Below are positions 28,101-35,260 of a stretch of 64,000 nt of DNA, one piece after another. Location of the stretch: the NCBI RefSeq assembly GCF_900188455.1, contig NZ_FZOL01000016.1:62001-126000 (forward strand), written 5' to 3'. The first letter of the stretch is position 1; each line of letters opens with the position of its first letter. This stretch comes from Pseudomonas japonica (GTDB taxonomy: Bacteria > Pseudomonadota > Gammaproteobacteria > Pseudomonadales > Pseudomonadaceae). The position numbers were made by a program, and so were the translations under genes. The notes beneath the pieces were generated by a model. It worked only from the letters and a program-made list of their open reading frames with translations, was not told the origin of the DNA and made no database searches.

Positions 28101-30709
28101 CGCGCCTGGACAGCCTGCTCGACGAGCGCGAAGCGCTGCGTCGTTCGCTGCCGTTGGGCGAAACACCACGGCAGGCCCTGGGCGATCAGCCGTCGCTCAG
28201 CGACCGGCACCTCATCGAGCTGGCCCTGTGGCAACACTGGCGCGACAACCTGTTGCCGGAAATCGGCCGCAGCGGCGTGCCCTTGCGGCTGTTCGCGGTC
28301 TCGCTGGAAGCCTTCCCCGAGCAGTTGCCGGATTTCTTCCGTACCCGCGTGCAGTCCCTGGAACTGTCCAGCGTCTCGGTGCCGGTAGCGGTGGTGACGC
28401 CGGGCGACGACGGGCTGATGCGCCTCGACGATCGCCTGTTGCACTTGCTGCGCAGCTTTCCCCGGGTCACCTCGCTGGAAATCGATGCCGTGGATGGTCG
28501 CTCGCTGTTCGACCTGCCGCGGATCATCGTCGGTGCCTACCCGCGGCTCGCCGAACTGCGCCTGCTCAACCTGCACCTGCCGCTGGGGCAGGAGGTGCTG
28601 GAGGAGCTCTGTCGGCTGAGCGAGCTGAACCACCTCGACCTCAGCGGCAATCGCCCCAGCCATCTGCCGGTGCACCTCGCCGGTCGCCTGCAACTGAAGT
28701 TCCTCGGTCTCGATCGCCTGGGCCTGGAGCAGTGGCCCGAATGGCTGGACAGCGACCTGCTCGACGGTATCGAGCGGATCTCCCTGCGCGACAACCGCCT
28801 GACCGACCTGCCCGCGCACTTGCGCGTCAATCCCGCCGATGCGCCGCGCAGTACCTCGATCTCCCTGCGCGGCAACCTGTTTTCCCAGCAGGCGCTGATC
28901 GGGATTCGTGCCAGCGCCTGGCGAGGGCGGCGCTTCCTGCTCGAACTGGATGTACCGCAGAGCGTGGAAAATATCGTCGAGGGCATGATGATCGAGCATC
29001 AGGCGCTGTCCAGCGCCATCGACGGCTGGCTGGAAACCTCCCGCCAGGGCGCTGCCCAGCGGCTGGCGGCCCGGCGTTCCCTGGGCGATGCGCTGCTCGC
29101 CGGCTGGCTGACCCAGGTCGACGGCGGCCCGGTGCGTTCGCTGGTGCTCGAGGACCTGCACCTGGACGACTTCCCGCCGACCTTGCCGGCCTTCTATTTC
29201 AGCCGGATCGGCCGGCTTGAGGTGATCCGAGCCCAGGGCACCGCGCAGGCCCTCGATACGTTGATCGCGCGCTTTCCCCGCCTGGAGCGCCTGACCCTGA
29301 CACAGATGCCGCTGGAGGGGCTGCCCCCTGCGCTGGGCGGCTTGCTCGAACTGCGTCAGCTGGCGCTGACCGATGCCAGTCTGGTCGTCGACCAGGCGGT
29401 GATCGATGTGCTGGCGCGGCTGCCCGGCATCACCTCGCTGGACCTGGCGGGCAATCGTCTGGGCGAGATTCGCGATGTGTCCGCCTTCAGTCGCCTGCAG
29501 CTCAACCTGCTCAGCCTCGAACGCATGGAGATCAGCCGTTGGCCGGCCTGGCTCGACCCGTTGCTGCCCGAGCGCGTGCGCTGGCTGAACCTGAACCACA
29601 ATCGCCTGGCCACGCTGCCGGCGCATCTGCTGGAAAACGCCGAGAGCGTCAGCGGCAGCACCGAGATCTGCCTGGAGGGCAACCCGCTGAACGAAGACAC
29701 GCTGTTTTCCGCTCACCTGTCCGAGGGCCTGACGCGGCCCTACAGCTTCCGCCTCGACCTGCCCGAGCACCTGCGCCGCCTGGACGGCAGCTGGCGCGGA
29801 TCGAGTTCCGGTGGCGCCAGTTCCGCCGGCACCTCGGAGGCGGACCTGATCAATGTGGATTTCTGGCTGCAACAGGGCGCCAGCATCAACGACGAGCGCC
29901 GCCAGATCTGGCAGCGCCTGGAATCGACCGGCGATGCCGACGACCTGCTGCGTCTGGTCGGACGCCTGCGGCATACCGCCGAGTACCGCAACGGCCTGAC
30001 CCGGCCGGACATGTTCGAGCGGGTCTGGCAGGTGCTGACCATCAGCGGCCAGGACGACGAACTGCGCCTGCTCCTCGATGGCATGGCACAGGAACCGTTG
30101 CGCCTGCTGCGTGAGTTCGACACCTGTCCGGACGGCGTGCGCCTGGAATTCAACCAGATGGAAATCCTCGTGTTCACCCGCCAGGCGCTGCGCACGGCGG
30201 CCGACGGTCCGCGTGGCCCGGCGCTGTACCGGCTGATGTGCCGCCTGTTCCGCCTGCAGGAGCTGGACCGCATCGCGCGCGAGGAAGCCGGCGATCGCGA
30301 TGAAGCGGAGGTGCGCCTGGCCTACCGGCTCAATCTCGCCAGCGCGCTGGATTTGCCGTTGGCGCCGACGCAGATGCTGTATGCCGGCTCGGCCAACCTG
30401 CGCACCGGCGAGCTGGACCGCGCAGCGGCACGGGTGCGCCAGGGCGAAAGCGGCCAGGCGCTGCTCGACTACGCGACGCAGCGCGATTTCTGGCTGGCCT
30501 ACCTGCGCGATGTGCAGGGCGCGCGGTTCACCGCCATCCGCGAGGCGTTCGAGGCGCAGGTGCTGGCGCTGGACGATCTGTACCCGGACGACATGCCGGT
30601 GCAGACCAGTGCGCGGATCCAGTCGCTGATCGATCAGCGCCGGCTCGACGAGGCCGCGCTGATCGGCGAGCTGACCCACAAGGAGGGGCTGCAGGCGGAC
30701 CGGCCCTGA
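25166..30709 (+). CDS. Giant LRR protein with NEL-type E3 ubiquitin ligase domain (copy 4, divergent)
   Basis: 1847-aa member with the same plan but clearly more divergent than copies 1-3. Shared motifs include VDVDVRRTWLLHPRR, VWNPGGWYEE, a hydrophobic stretch (LNALAFSVPVLGAAMLVFSS), LRR blocks, and the NEL domain with catalytic C1654 in TCPDGVRLEFNQMEI followed by DEAEVRLAYRLNLASALDLPL. The acidic serine linker of the other copies is replaced by a Ser/Gly/Ala-rich one. The ATG at 25166 has AAGGACAG at good spacing; the GTG nine bases upstream would sit on the RBS. It is likely the oldest branch of the array or a separate acquisition. Confidence 0.9.
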   Translation: MSLSDGTVAPRDEEASRHRLGYEAIRSRVPAWLLDATGEARKAMGEQGREALPWVSAAMASMPQVVAHLHQDYLEHLALKAQVDTWLGTLSDPQRFAEPLLAAALRDRFGVDVDVRRTWLLHPRRMQTDDSFLTASRDWMVESFKAFRVACQPLLGMALQNFEAWESAPGGMDLAVTKARIFTVEPGQALWDGAILDIKPEAFAALCRELDLGRRYQELIGQTFAPAADAGAAAPSARAEREDIFQCHERSGLLVLLHLARMQGRIGETAYQAVLKLVHGFASTLDGVAFESGSLTLWNVELSGIVVFGGDRTARTAPDRIVVYIPGDPVEPLREHASFLDFRAHLRDRLLQADYQAFFQRFIPLRQRARLLDKLRQAFHPKVWNPGGWYEEVLDRQASLPFREGSLEVPLMPTLLRRKIARLKDDGLFLAVPTATQDHKSLAQKLDFFAQAGLFTLNALAFSVPVLGAAMLVFSSAQLAHEVYEGIGEWTRDEREQAWGYLLDVVENLVLVAALGGAQEARPGIAAHELPRLPTVLQPLRQADGGMRLWSRNLAPFAHDIILPGNLKADVRGLYRYQGRQWLALDGRHYSVLADARGAAYLEHPRRIDAHRPSVRYHGGGVWLHELDQPRGWSGLQLFQRFGAVAAGLDETEARQLLVISGCHESALRQTLVDGQRPPALLLDCLERYKIHRDLAGGEEVLSAEHHARLFEMRYESPVALPSLEQRVLLRDFAGLPRRIVQELLAHASEAERALIGERQRVPQRLAEEARLYLQSVRLARAYEGLYLPPLSNNDSTRLILHSLAALPGWAEQYRIEIRGLRVNGPLLDSIGPSPAVHRRVLVKSLEGYRTAEEPEVAATDLFSVVLRTLTVAQRGALGLEPTATREALRGKVMARPLGRPALRKVLHMQSVRPAMRSPMRLANGRRGYPLSGGGRLEPLVSENTLLDKIRLLELPDLFAGDLLQQLRGAALDDPAIDARLDSLLDEREALRRSLPLGETPRQALGDQPSLSDRHLIELALWQHWRDNLLPEIGRSGVPLRLFAVSLEAFPEQLPDFFRTRVQSLELSSVSVPVAVVTPGDDGLMRLDDRLLHLLRSFPRVTSLEIDAVDGRSLFDLPRIIVGAYPRLAELRLLNLHLPLGQEVLEELCRLSELNHLDLSGNRPSHLPVHLAGRLQLKFLGLDRLGLEQWPEWLDSDLLDGIERISLRDNRLTDLPAHLRVNPADAPRSTSISLRGNLFSQQALIGIRASAWRGRRFLLELDVPQSVENIVEGMMIEHQALSSAIDGWLETSRQGAAQRLAARRSLGDALLAGWLTQVDGGPVRSLVLEDLHLDDFPPTLPAFYFSRIGRLEVIRAQGTAQALDTLIARFPRLERLTLTQMPLEGLPPALGGLLELRQLALTDASLVVDQAVIDVLARLPGITSLDLAGNRLGEIRDVSAFSRLQLNLLSLERMEISRWPAWLDPLLPERVRWLNLNHNRLATLPAHLLENAESVSGSTEICLEGNPLNEDTLFSAHLSEGLTRPYSFRLDLPEHLRRLDGSWRGSSSGGASSAGTSEADLINVDFWLQQGASINDERRQIWQRLESTGDADDLLRLVGRLRHTAEYRNGLTRPDMFERVWQVLTISGQDDELRLLLDGMAQEPLRLLREFDTCPDGVRLEFNQMEILVFTRQALRTAADGPRGPALYRLMCRLFRLQELDRIAREEAGDRDEAEVRLAYRLNLASALDLPLAPTQMLYAGSANLRTGELDRAAARVRQGESGQALLDYATQRDFWLAYLRDVQGARFTAIREAFEAQVLALDDLYPDDMPVQTSARIQSLIDQRRLDEAALIGELTHKEGLQADRP

Positions 30710-30721
30710 GCCGGTGCGGGT

Positions 30722-31726
30722 TCAGTGGCCGGCGAGGTAGGCCTCGACCTTGCCTCGCTGCTCCCGCGGCAACCAGCCGTGCCAGACCTGCGGGTTGTCC
30801 TGGAGAAACGCCCGGGCGGCCAGCGCTGGATCCTGGCGTTGCTCGCTCATGCGTCCGAGCACGGCATTGAGCAGGTCGATGGGCAGGTCGACCTTGCTGA
30901 AGAAGGCCACCAGGTCGGGGTACTGGGTGTGGAAGGCCTTCGACACGCCGATCGACAGTTTCGCCGGCAACGACCGGCTGCCCTTCGGCGCGGGGTTGCC
31001 GGCATCGGTGAGGGTCGCCCAGGCCTGTTCGTCGAACGCCGGCTCTTCCAGGCGCACCAGCTTGAAGCGGCCCATCAGCGGGGTCGGCGACCAGTAGTAG
31101 AACAGCACCGGCTTGCCGCGGCGGATCGATGACGTGATCTCGGCATCCAGCGCCGCCCCCGAACCGCTGCGGAAGTTCGTGTACAGGCCATCCAGGCCAT
31201 AGGCCTTGAGCTTCTGGCTGTTCACCGTTTCCGAGGTCCAGCCGCTGGGGCTGTTGAGAAAGCGGCCCTTGCCCGGGGCCTCGGGGTCGGCGAAGACCTC
31301 GGCGTAGCGCTTGAGGTCGTTCACGTCGCGCAAGTCCGGGGCCAGTGGCGCGATACCCCGTTCGGCGTCGCCCTTGATCACGAATTCGGGCACCCACCAG
31401 CCTTCGTCGGCATTCTTCACCGTGTCGCCAAGGGCGAGTACCTGGCCGGCCTGTTCGGCCTTGACCCAGGCCGGGCTGCGCCCGGCCCATTCCTCGGCGA
31501 TCACCTGGATGTCGTTGCGCGCCAGGGCCACCTCCATGCTCACCGTGCTGCCGGGCAGGGTGTCGGTGGGATAGCCGTAGCCGTGCTCGACGATCAGGCG
31601 CAGCACTTCGGTGGTGAAGCTGCCACTCTCCCAGGTGATTTCGCCGAAGTGGATCGGCGCGCGCGGAGCGGCCAGCGTCGACAGGCTGAGGAGGGCGGAG
31701 CAGAACAGCAGGGCCAGGCGTTTCAT
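30722..31726 (-). CDS. ABC transporter substrate-binding protein, glycine-betaine/quaternary-amine type
   Basis: 334-aa periplasmic binding protein with a Sec signal peptide (MKRLALLFCSALLSLSTLA, cleavage near APRA). The FGEITWESGSFTTEVLRLI opening and the EEWAGRSPAW and GWWVPEF blocks identify the OpuAC/ProX fold, in which aromatic residues clamp a trimethylammonium group. No permease or ATPase gene is adjacent, so it is an orphan binding protein, as Pseudomonas often has for choline, betaine or carnitine uptake. It runs convergently with NEL copy 4, with only twelve bases between the stop codons. The ligand is inferred from the family only. Confidence 0.85.
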   Translation of the reverse strand: MKRLALLFCSALLSLSTLAAPRAPIHFGEITWESGSFTTEVLRLIVEHGYGYPTDTLPGSTVSMEVALARNDIQVIAEEWAGRSPAWVKAEQAGQVLALGDTVKNADEGWWVPEFVIKGDAERGIAPLAPDLRDVNDLKRYAEVFADPEAPGKGRFLNSPSGWTSETVNSQKLKAYGLDGLYTNFRSGSGAALDAEITSSIRRGKPVLFYYWSPTPLMGRFKLVRLEEPAFDEQAWATLTDAGNPAPKGSRSLPAKLSIGVSKAFHTQYPDLVAFFSKVDLPIDLLNAVLGRMSEQRQDPALAARAFLQDNPQVWHGWLPREQRGKVEAYLAGH

Positions 31727-31929
31727 GGAGGGGGCGCTCGCAGGTGGGTCGGCTCAGTGTAGACAGCGCCGCGATCGACACGACTCCCCTGGAAAGCGCG
31801 TGGTGCCTGGCAGCGCTTTGCCGTGGCGCGCCGGGACGTGTCGCAGGAGCCGGCGGTCCTGCGGGTGACAGACCGCGCGTGGCGAAGTTGATGAAGTGGG
31901 CCCCTCTTCAAACAGACGGAGCCCGCCGC

Positions 31930-32814
31930 ATGCACAACCTATGGACCACGTCGAGTCCCCACGCCATTTTCGACCACAGCTACAAGACCGCCGCGAAGAC
32001 CGAGGAGGGCTGTCGCGCCGTGCACTTCAAGGGGCGCCTGTATTGCGCCTATATCGACGGTCTGCGCGACCTGGACGGAGTCAAGTTCATCAGTCGGACA
32101 TCGAATGTCAGCCTGTGGAGCGAGCCCGGGGTGGTCAGCGACATCCCCGCGCGTTCGGATCCCTGCATATTTGTGTTCAAGGACCAGTTGCATGTGATCT
32201 ATGCGAGTACCCAGGGATCGACCTTGCTGTTGACCCTGGACGAAGCATCGGGACTGTTCGTGCTGACCCGCACTCTGGACCTGAACCTCGACGGCACGCC
32301 GTCGGTGGCCGTGCTGGAGGGGCGTCTGCAGCTGTTCCATCACGTCATGGGCAGCCCCACCAACCTCTGGTGCCGCTCCACCCTCGACCTGAAGGAGTGG
32401 AATCGCGCGGAGGTGGTGAAAAGCGATGGCGTCTACAGCATTGCCACCCGGCTGGACTCCACCGCGATCGTCTATCAGCGCTTGATTCACCTGATCTACA
32501 AGGACGCCGCCGGTGGCTTCTACCTGCTCAAGCACGACGGTTCGAGGCAATGGACTCGCGCGCAGTTGCTGTTGCGCAACGACTATCCGGATCCGCCGGC
32601 GGCGGTGGTGCACAACGGCCTGCTCAAGCTGTTTTTCAACGAAGCGCGCGGCGAGGCGAGCAAGGCCGATGCCTCCTACGACGTCCACCAGTATGGCTAC
32701 GACGGCAATGTCCTCGGCCCGGCGATCGTCAGCACCGGCCTTGGTGCGACCAACAGCGTCGGTGCCGCGGTGCAGGACGGTGTGCTCAATATCCTGTACC
32801 GCGGCAAACCCTAG
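31930..32814 (+). CDS. Predicted five-bladed beta-propeller protein, candidate partner of the CdtB-like toxin
   Basis: 294 aa, family not recognised. The sequence resolves into five repeats of about 47-55 residues with the pattern 'hydrophobic-x-x-G-x-L-hydrophobic-x-Y/F': KGRLYCAY (34-41), KDQLHVIY (84-91), EGRLQLFH (130-137), RLIHLIYKD (184-192) and NGLLKLFF (229-236). A short last strand, DGVLNILY (283-290), could close the ring. This is typical of beta-propeller lectins or sialidase-like folds. No signal peptide is visible. The ATG at 31930 is preceded by ACGGAG. It lies 32 bp upstream of the CdtB-like gene on the same strand, so the two are probably one operon. A carbohydrate-binding role is inference from fold and context. 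Confidence 0.6.
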   Translation: MHNLWTTSSPHAIFDHSYKTAAKTEEGCRAVHFKGRLYCAYIDGLRDLDGVKFISRTSNVSLWSEPGVVSDIPARSDPCIFVFKDQLHVIYASTQGSTLLLTLDEASGLFVLTRTLDLNLDGTPSVAVLEGRLQLFHHVMGSPTNLWCRSTLDLKEWNRAEVVKSDGVYSIATRLDSTAIVYQRLIHLIYKDAAGGFYLLKHDGSRQWTRAQLLLRNDYPDPPAAVVHNGLLKLFFNEARGEASKADASYDVHQYGYDGNVLGPAIVSTGLGATNSVGAAVQDGVLNILYRGKP

Positions 32815-32846
32815 TCCATCCTTGCCTTCGCCGACGGTAACCGCCC

Positions 32847-34187
32847 ATGCCCATCGACAATACGATACGCCGCTACATCGACAGCCACCTGGTCGACAGG
32901 CTGACTGACGATGCGTTTTTCAATGAAACCGAAGTCATCCTGCTCGATATCTTCGAGCTGCTGGCCTCGGCGCCCTACAACGCGCAACCCACGGCGTCCT
33001 ATCTGGCGTACGTGATTTCCCGCCAGTACATGCGCAGTGCGAACCAGGCGCAGCAATGCCGTTTCGCCCAGCGCATGACCTTGCTGCTGCGCCGCCTGTA
33101 CAACGACCCGGCCACCGCCGCGCTGCTGGCCCGACCACGCCGCGAGCGCGGTTTCGAGCTGCTGCTGGTGCTCTACCGAATGCACTACGTGCTGACCATG
33201 AACGGCCTGCTGGCGGACGACGGGCCACTGGACCTGGATATCGGCGACCCGCTGCGCGCCCTGCAGTTCATCATCGGCGCCGCCTATGGGCCCTGGCAGG
33301 GCCTGATCCAGCTCCAGGGCAGTGTGCGCGACTACTATCACTGCCGCATCCGTCACCGCGATGGCGCCTCGCTGATCGAGATCGGGCGGGCGCGGAGCGA
33401 CTCGGCGGGCCTGGAACTGCGCCTGGCCACCTGGAACATGCAGGGCACCGCGGCCAGCGCCGAAAACAAATGGCGCACCTATGTGCTGCAACTGGCCAGG
33501 CGTCACGATGTGGTGGTGATCCAGGAGGCCGGCGCCCCGCCCAGTTCCGCCGAACTGGTGCTGCGCAGCCAGGTGGCCGATCAGTTCGGCATGGTCCAGG
33601 AGGTCGACCAGTACCTGTGGCAGGCTGGTACCAGCACCCGTCCGGAGTCGTACCAGGTGTACTTTCTCGACGTGCAGCGTCTGCGCGTGAACCTGGCGAT
33701 CGTGGTCCGCTCCAGCGCCCAGCTGGATGTACGCGATGTGCGGGTGGTCGCCGACGGTCTGTGGGAGTCTGGCACGCTGCCGGTGGCCCGCCCGGCCCTG
33801 GGCCTGCGCCTGCGCCGGCGTGGCGAGGGTGCGGTGAATCGCCAGGAGGTGACGGTGTACAACGTCCATGCCCTGTCCGGTGGCGGTTCCAATGCGCCGC
33901 GGCTGGTCCGCGAGATCAGCTGGCACACCGACACGCCCTATGTGGTGCTCGGCGACTTCAACCGCGACCCGCGCCCGCCGGCGACCGGAGGGGGCAACTG
34001 GGTCTCGCCGGAAAGCCTTGCGCGCATCTATCCGGCCAATGGCAATACCCACCCGGCCACGGCGCCCGAGCACATGCTCGATTACGCTCTGGTCAACGGC
34101 ACCACCGAACCGGTCCAGCCGGGGGTGGTGGAGGCTCCCGGACCGTCCGATCACCTGGCGGTGAGCTATCTGGTGCATTTCTCCTGA
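32847..34187 (+). CDS. CdtB-like genotoxin (DNase I-fold nuclease/phosphatase) with N-terminal extension
   Basis: 446 aa. Residues about 190-446 match the cytolethal distending toxin B subunit: ATWNMQG (N197), VVIQEAGAPPSSA (E227), VNLAIVVRSS, VYNVHAL (H341), VLGDFNRDP (D370, N372), MLDYALV (D412) and PSDHLAVSY (D435/H436). These cover the metal-binding and catalytic positions of the endonuclease/exonuclease/phosphatase fold and the CdtB-specific EAGxPPS block. CdtB normally nicks host DNA in the nucleus. Residues 1-190 are a helical extension absent from classical CdtB, and no signal peptide is seen. No cdtA or cdtC gene lies nearby. The start ATG has only a weak RBS, suggesting coupling to the upstream gene. 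Confidence 0.85.
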   Translation: MPIDNTIRRYIDSHLVDRLTDDAFFNETEVILLDIFELLASAPYNAQPTASYLAYVISRQYMRSANQAQQCRFAQRMTLLLRRLYNDPATAALLARPRRERGFELLLVLYRMHYVLTMNGLLADDGPLDLDIGDPLRALQFIIGAAYGPWQGLIQLQGSVRDYYHCRIRHRDGASLIEIGRARSDSAGLELRLATWNMQGTAASAENKWRTYVLQLARRHDVVVIQEAGAPPSSAELVLRSQVADQFGMVQEVDQYLWQAGTSTRPESYQVYFLDVQRLRVNLAIVVRSSAQLDVRDVRVVADGLWESGTLPVARPALGLRLRRRGEGAVNRQEVTVYNVHALSGGGSNAPRLVREISWHTDTPYVVLGDFNRDPRPPATGGGNWVSPESLARIYPANGNTHPATAPEHMLDYALVNGTTEPVQPGVVEAPGPSDHLAVSYLVHFS

Positions 34188-34197
34188 ACGAAAGGGC

Positions 34198-34221
34198 TAA
34201 TTTTCCGTGACGCGGTTTCGT
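34198..34221 (+). promoter_or_regulatory. PvdS-type iron-starvation box upstream of mbtH
   Basis: GGGC followed by TAATT (34198-34202), exactly 16 bases, then CGT (34219-34221). The known PvdS consensus is TAAAT-N16-CGT, so this site has one mismatch in the -35 element and perfect spacing. It lies about 58 bp upstream of the mbtH start codon, so the mbtH-thioesterase pair is probably under iron-starvation control. Confidence 0.65.
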
Positions 34222-34278
34222 TATCCAGCGAGTTGTCCCGCGTCACGGACAATCCCATTTCTCAGAAGGAGACCGGCA

Positions 34279-34497
34279 ATGACTTCCGTTTTCGATCGCG
34301 ACGACATCGTCTTCCAGGTGGTGATCAACCACGAGGAGCAATATTCGATCTGGCCCGACTACAAGGCCATTCCCGAGGGCTGGCGCGCGGTGGGCAAGAG
34401 CGGCCTGAAGAAGGACTGCCTGGCCTACATCGACGAAGTGTGGACCGACATGCGTCCCCTGAGCCTGCGGCAGAAGATGGCGGCGGCGGCGTCCTGA
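34279..34497 (+). CDS. MbtH-like protein
   Basis: 72-aa MbtH family protein, a chaperone-like activator that binds NRPS adenylation domains. Diagnostic residues are present: FDRDDIVFQVVINHEEQYSIW, with the invariant tryptophans in SIWPDYKAIPEGW, EVWTDMRP near the C-terminus, and the intervening KKDCLAYID block. The ATG at 34279 was chosen for its strong AGAAGGAG RBS and the exact family length. It corresponds to PA2412 of P. aeruginosa, which supports pyoverdine synthesis. Its stop codon overlaps the thioesterase start (ATGA), indicating translational coupling. No NRPS gene lies in the window, so it must act in trans on synthetases encoded elsewhere. Confidence 0.93.
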   Translation: MTSVFDRDDIVFQVVINHEEQYSIWPDYKAIPEGWRAVGKSGLKKDCLAYIDEVWTDMRPLSLRQKMAAAAS

Positions 34498-35216
34498 TGC
34501 CGTCGCTGACGCTGCTGTGCCTGCCGTATTCCGGCGCCAGCGCCATGGTCTACAGCCGCTGGCGGCGCAAGCTGCCGGCCTGGATCGAGGTGCGTCCGGT
34601 GGAACTGCCCGGACGCGGCGCGCGCCTGGCCGAGCCGCTGAGCACCGACCTTGCCGCCCTGGCCCGACAACTGGCCAGCGAGCAGAGCCTGGCCGCGCAT
34701 CGCCCCTACGCGATCCTCGGTCACAGCCTGGGCGCCTTGCTCGCCTGCGAACTGGCCCATGAGCTGCGGGCACTGGGCTGTCCGCCGCCACTGGCGCTGT
34801 TCGCCTGCGGTACCGCGGCGCCCAGCCGCCGCGAAGGCTACGACGGCCCCGAGTGGCGCGAGCCGAAGAGCGATGCCGAACTGATCCGCGACCTGCGCGA
34901 CCTGCAGGGCACGTCCGAGGAAGTCCTGGCCAACGAGGAACTGATGGCGCTGATGCTGCCGATCCTGCGTGCCGATTTCCTGCTGTGCGGGCGCTATGTG
35001 TATCGTCCGCGTCCGCCGTTGCCTTGCCCGCTGCATGTGTTCGCTGGCGAGGACGACCGTGCCAGCGAAGAACAGTTGCTGGCCTGGCGCCAGGAGAGTC
35101 GGGGTGAATTCTCCCTGGAGATGTTCCCCGGTGGTCACTTCTTCATCCACGAGCATGAAGACCGCGTTCTCGGCGTGCTGGCCCGCGCGCTGGAACCATT
35201 GCGTCGCAGCGCCTAG
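34497..35216 (+). CDS. Type II thioesterase (pyoverdine-associated)
   Basis: 239-aa alpha/beta hydrolase of the type II thioesterase family, which removes misloaded groups from NRPS carrier proteins. The N-terminal CLPYSGASAMVYSRW and VELPGRGAR blocks, nucleophile S77 in GHSLGA, the acidic AGEDDRAS segment and the GGHFFIHEH histidine complete the triad. The start ATG overlaps the mbtH stop, so the pair is co-translated. The arrangement mirrors PA2411-PA2412 beside fpvF in P. aeruginosa. Control by the upstream PvdS-like box is likely. The exact synthetase served is not visible here, but pyoverdine is the natural candidate. Confidence 0.92.
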   Translation: MPSLTLLCLPYSGASAMVYSRWRRKLPAWIEVRPVELPGRGARLAEPLSTDLAALARQLASEQSLAAHRPYAILGHSLGALLACELAHELRALGCPPPLALFACGTAAPSRREGYDGPEWREPKSDAELIRDLRDLQGTSEEVLANEELMALMLPILRADFLLCGRYVYRPRPPLPCPLHVFAGEDDRASEEQLLAWRQESRGEFSLEMFPGGHFFIHEHEDRVLGVLARALEPLRRSA

Positions 35217-35260
35217 CGCCGCATAGTCGGGAGCATTTCCGACTGCAAGGAGCTTGCGCA

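Noticed and set aside
6071..30679. Very long open frames on the minus strand across the NEL genes (for example 6071-11506, 17272-23277, 25175-30679).
   Set aside because: They are antisense shadows created by high GC and strong codon bias. They lack RBS and domain signatures and are rich in Gln/Arg/His from reversed codons, while the plus-strand frames hold clear LRR and NEL motifs.
5984..30709. Reading the four giant proteins as RTX or polymorphic contact-dependent toxins.
   Set aside because: No RTX nonapeptides, no RHS/YD repeats, no signal or TPS domain and no immunity gene pattern. The NEL cysteine motif and LRRs point to ubiquitin ligases.
30722..31726. Linking the betaine-type binding protein to the toxin genes.
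   Set aside because: It is a common orphan transporter component in opposite orientation; nothing in the sequence supports a toxin role.
31939..34178. Minus-strand open frames opposite the propeller and CdtB-like genes.
   Set aside because: The plus-strand frames carry conserved CdtB motifs and regular repeats; the minus frames have no recognisable sequence or starts.
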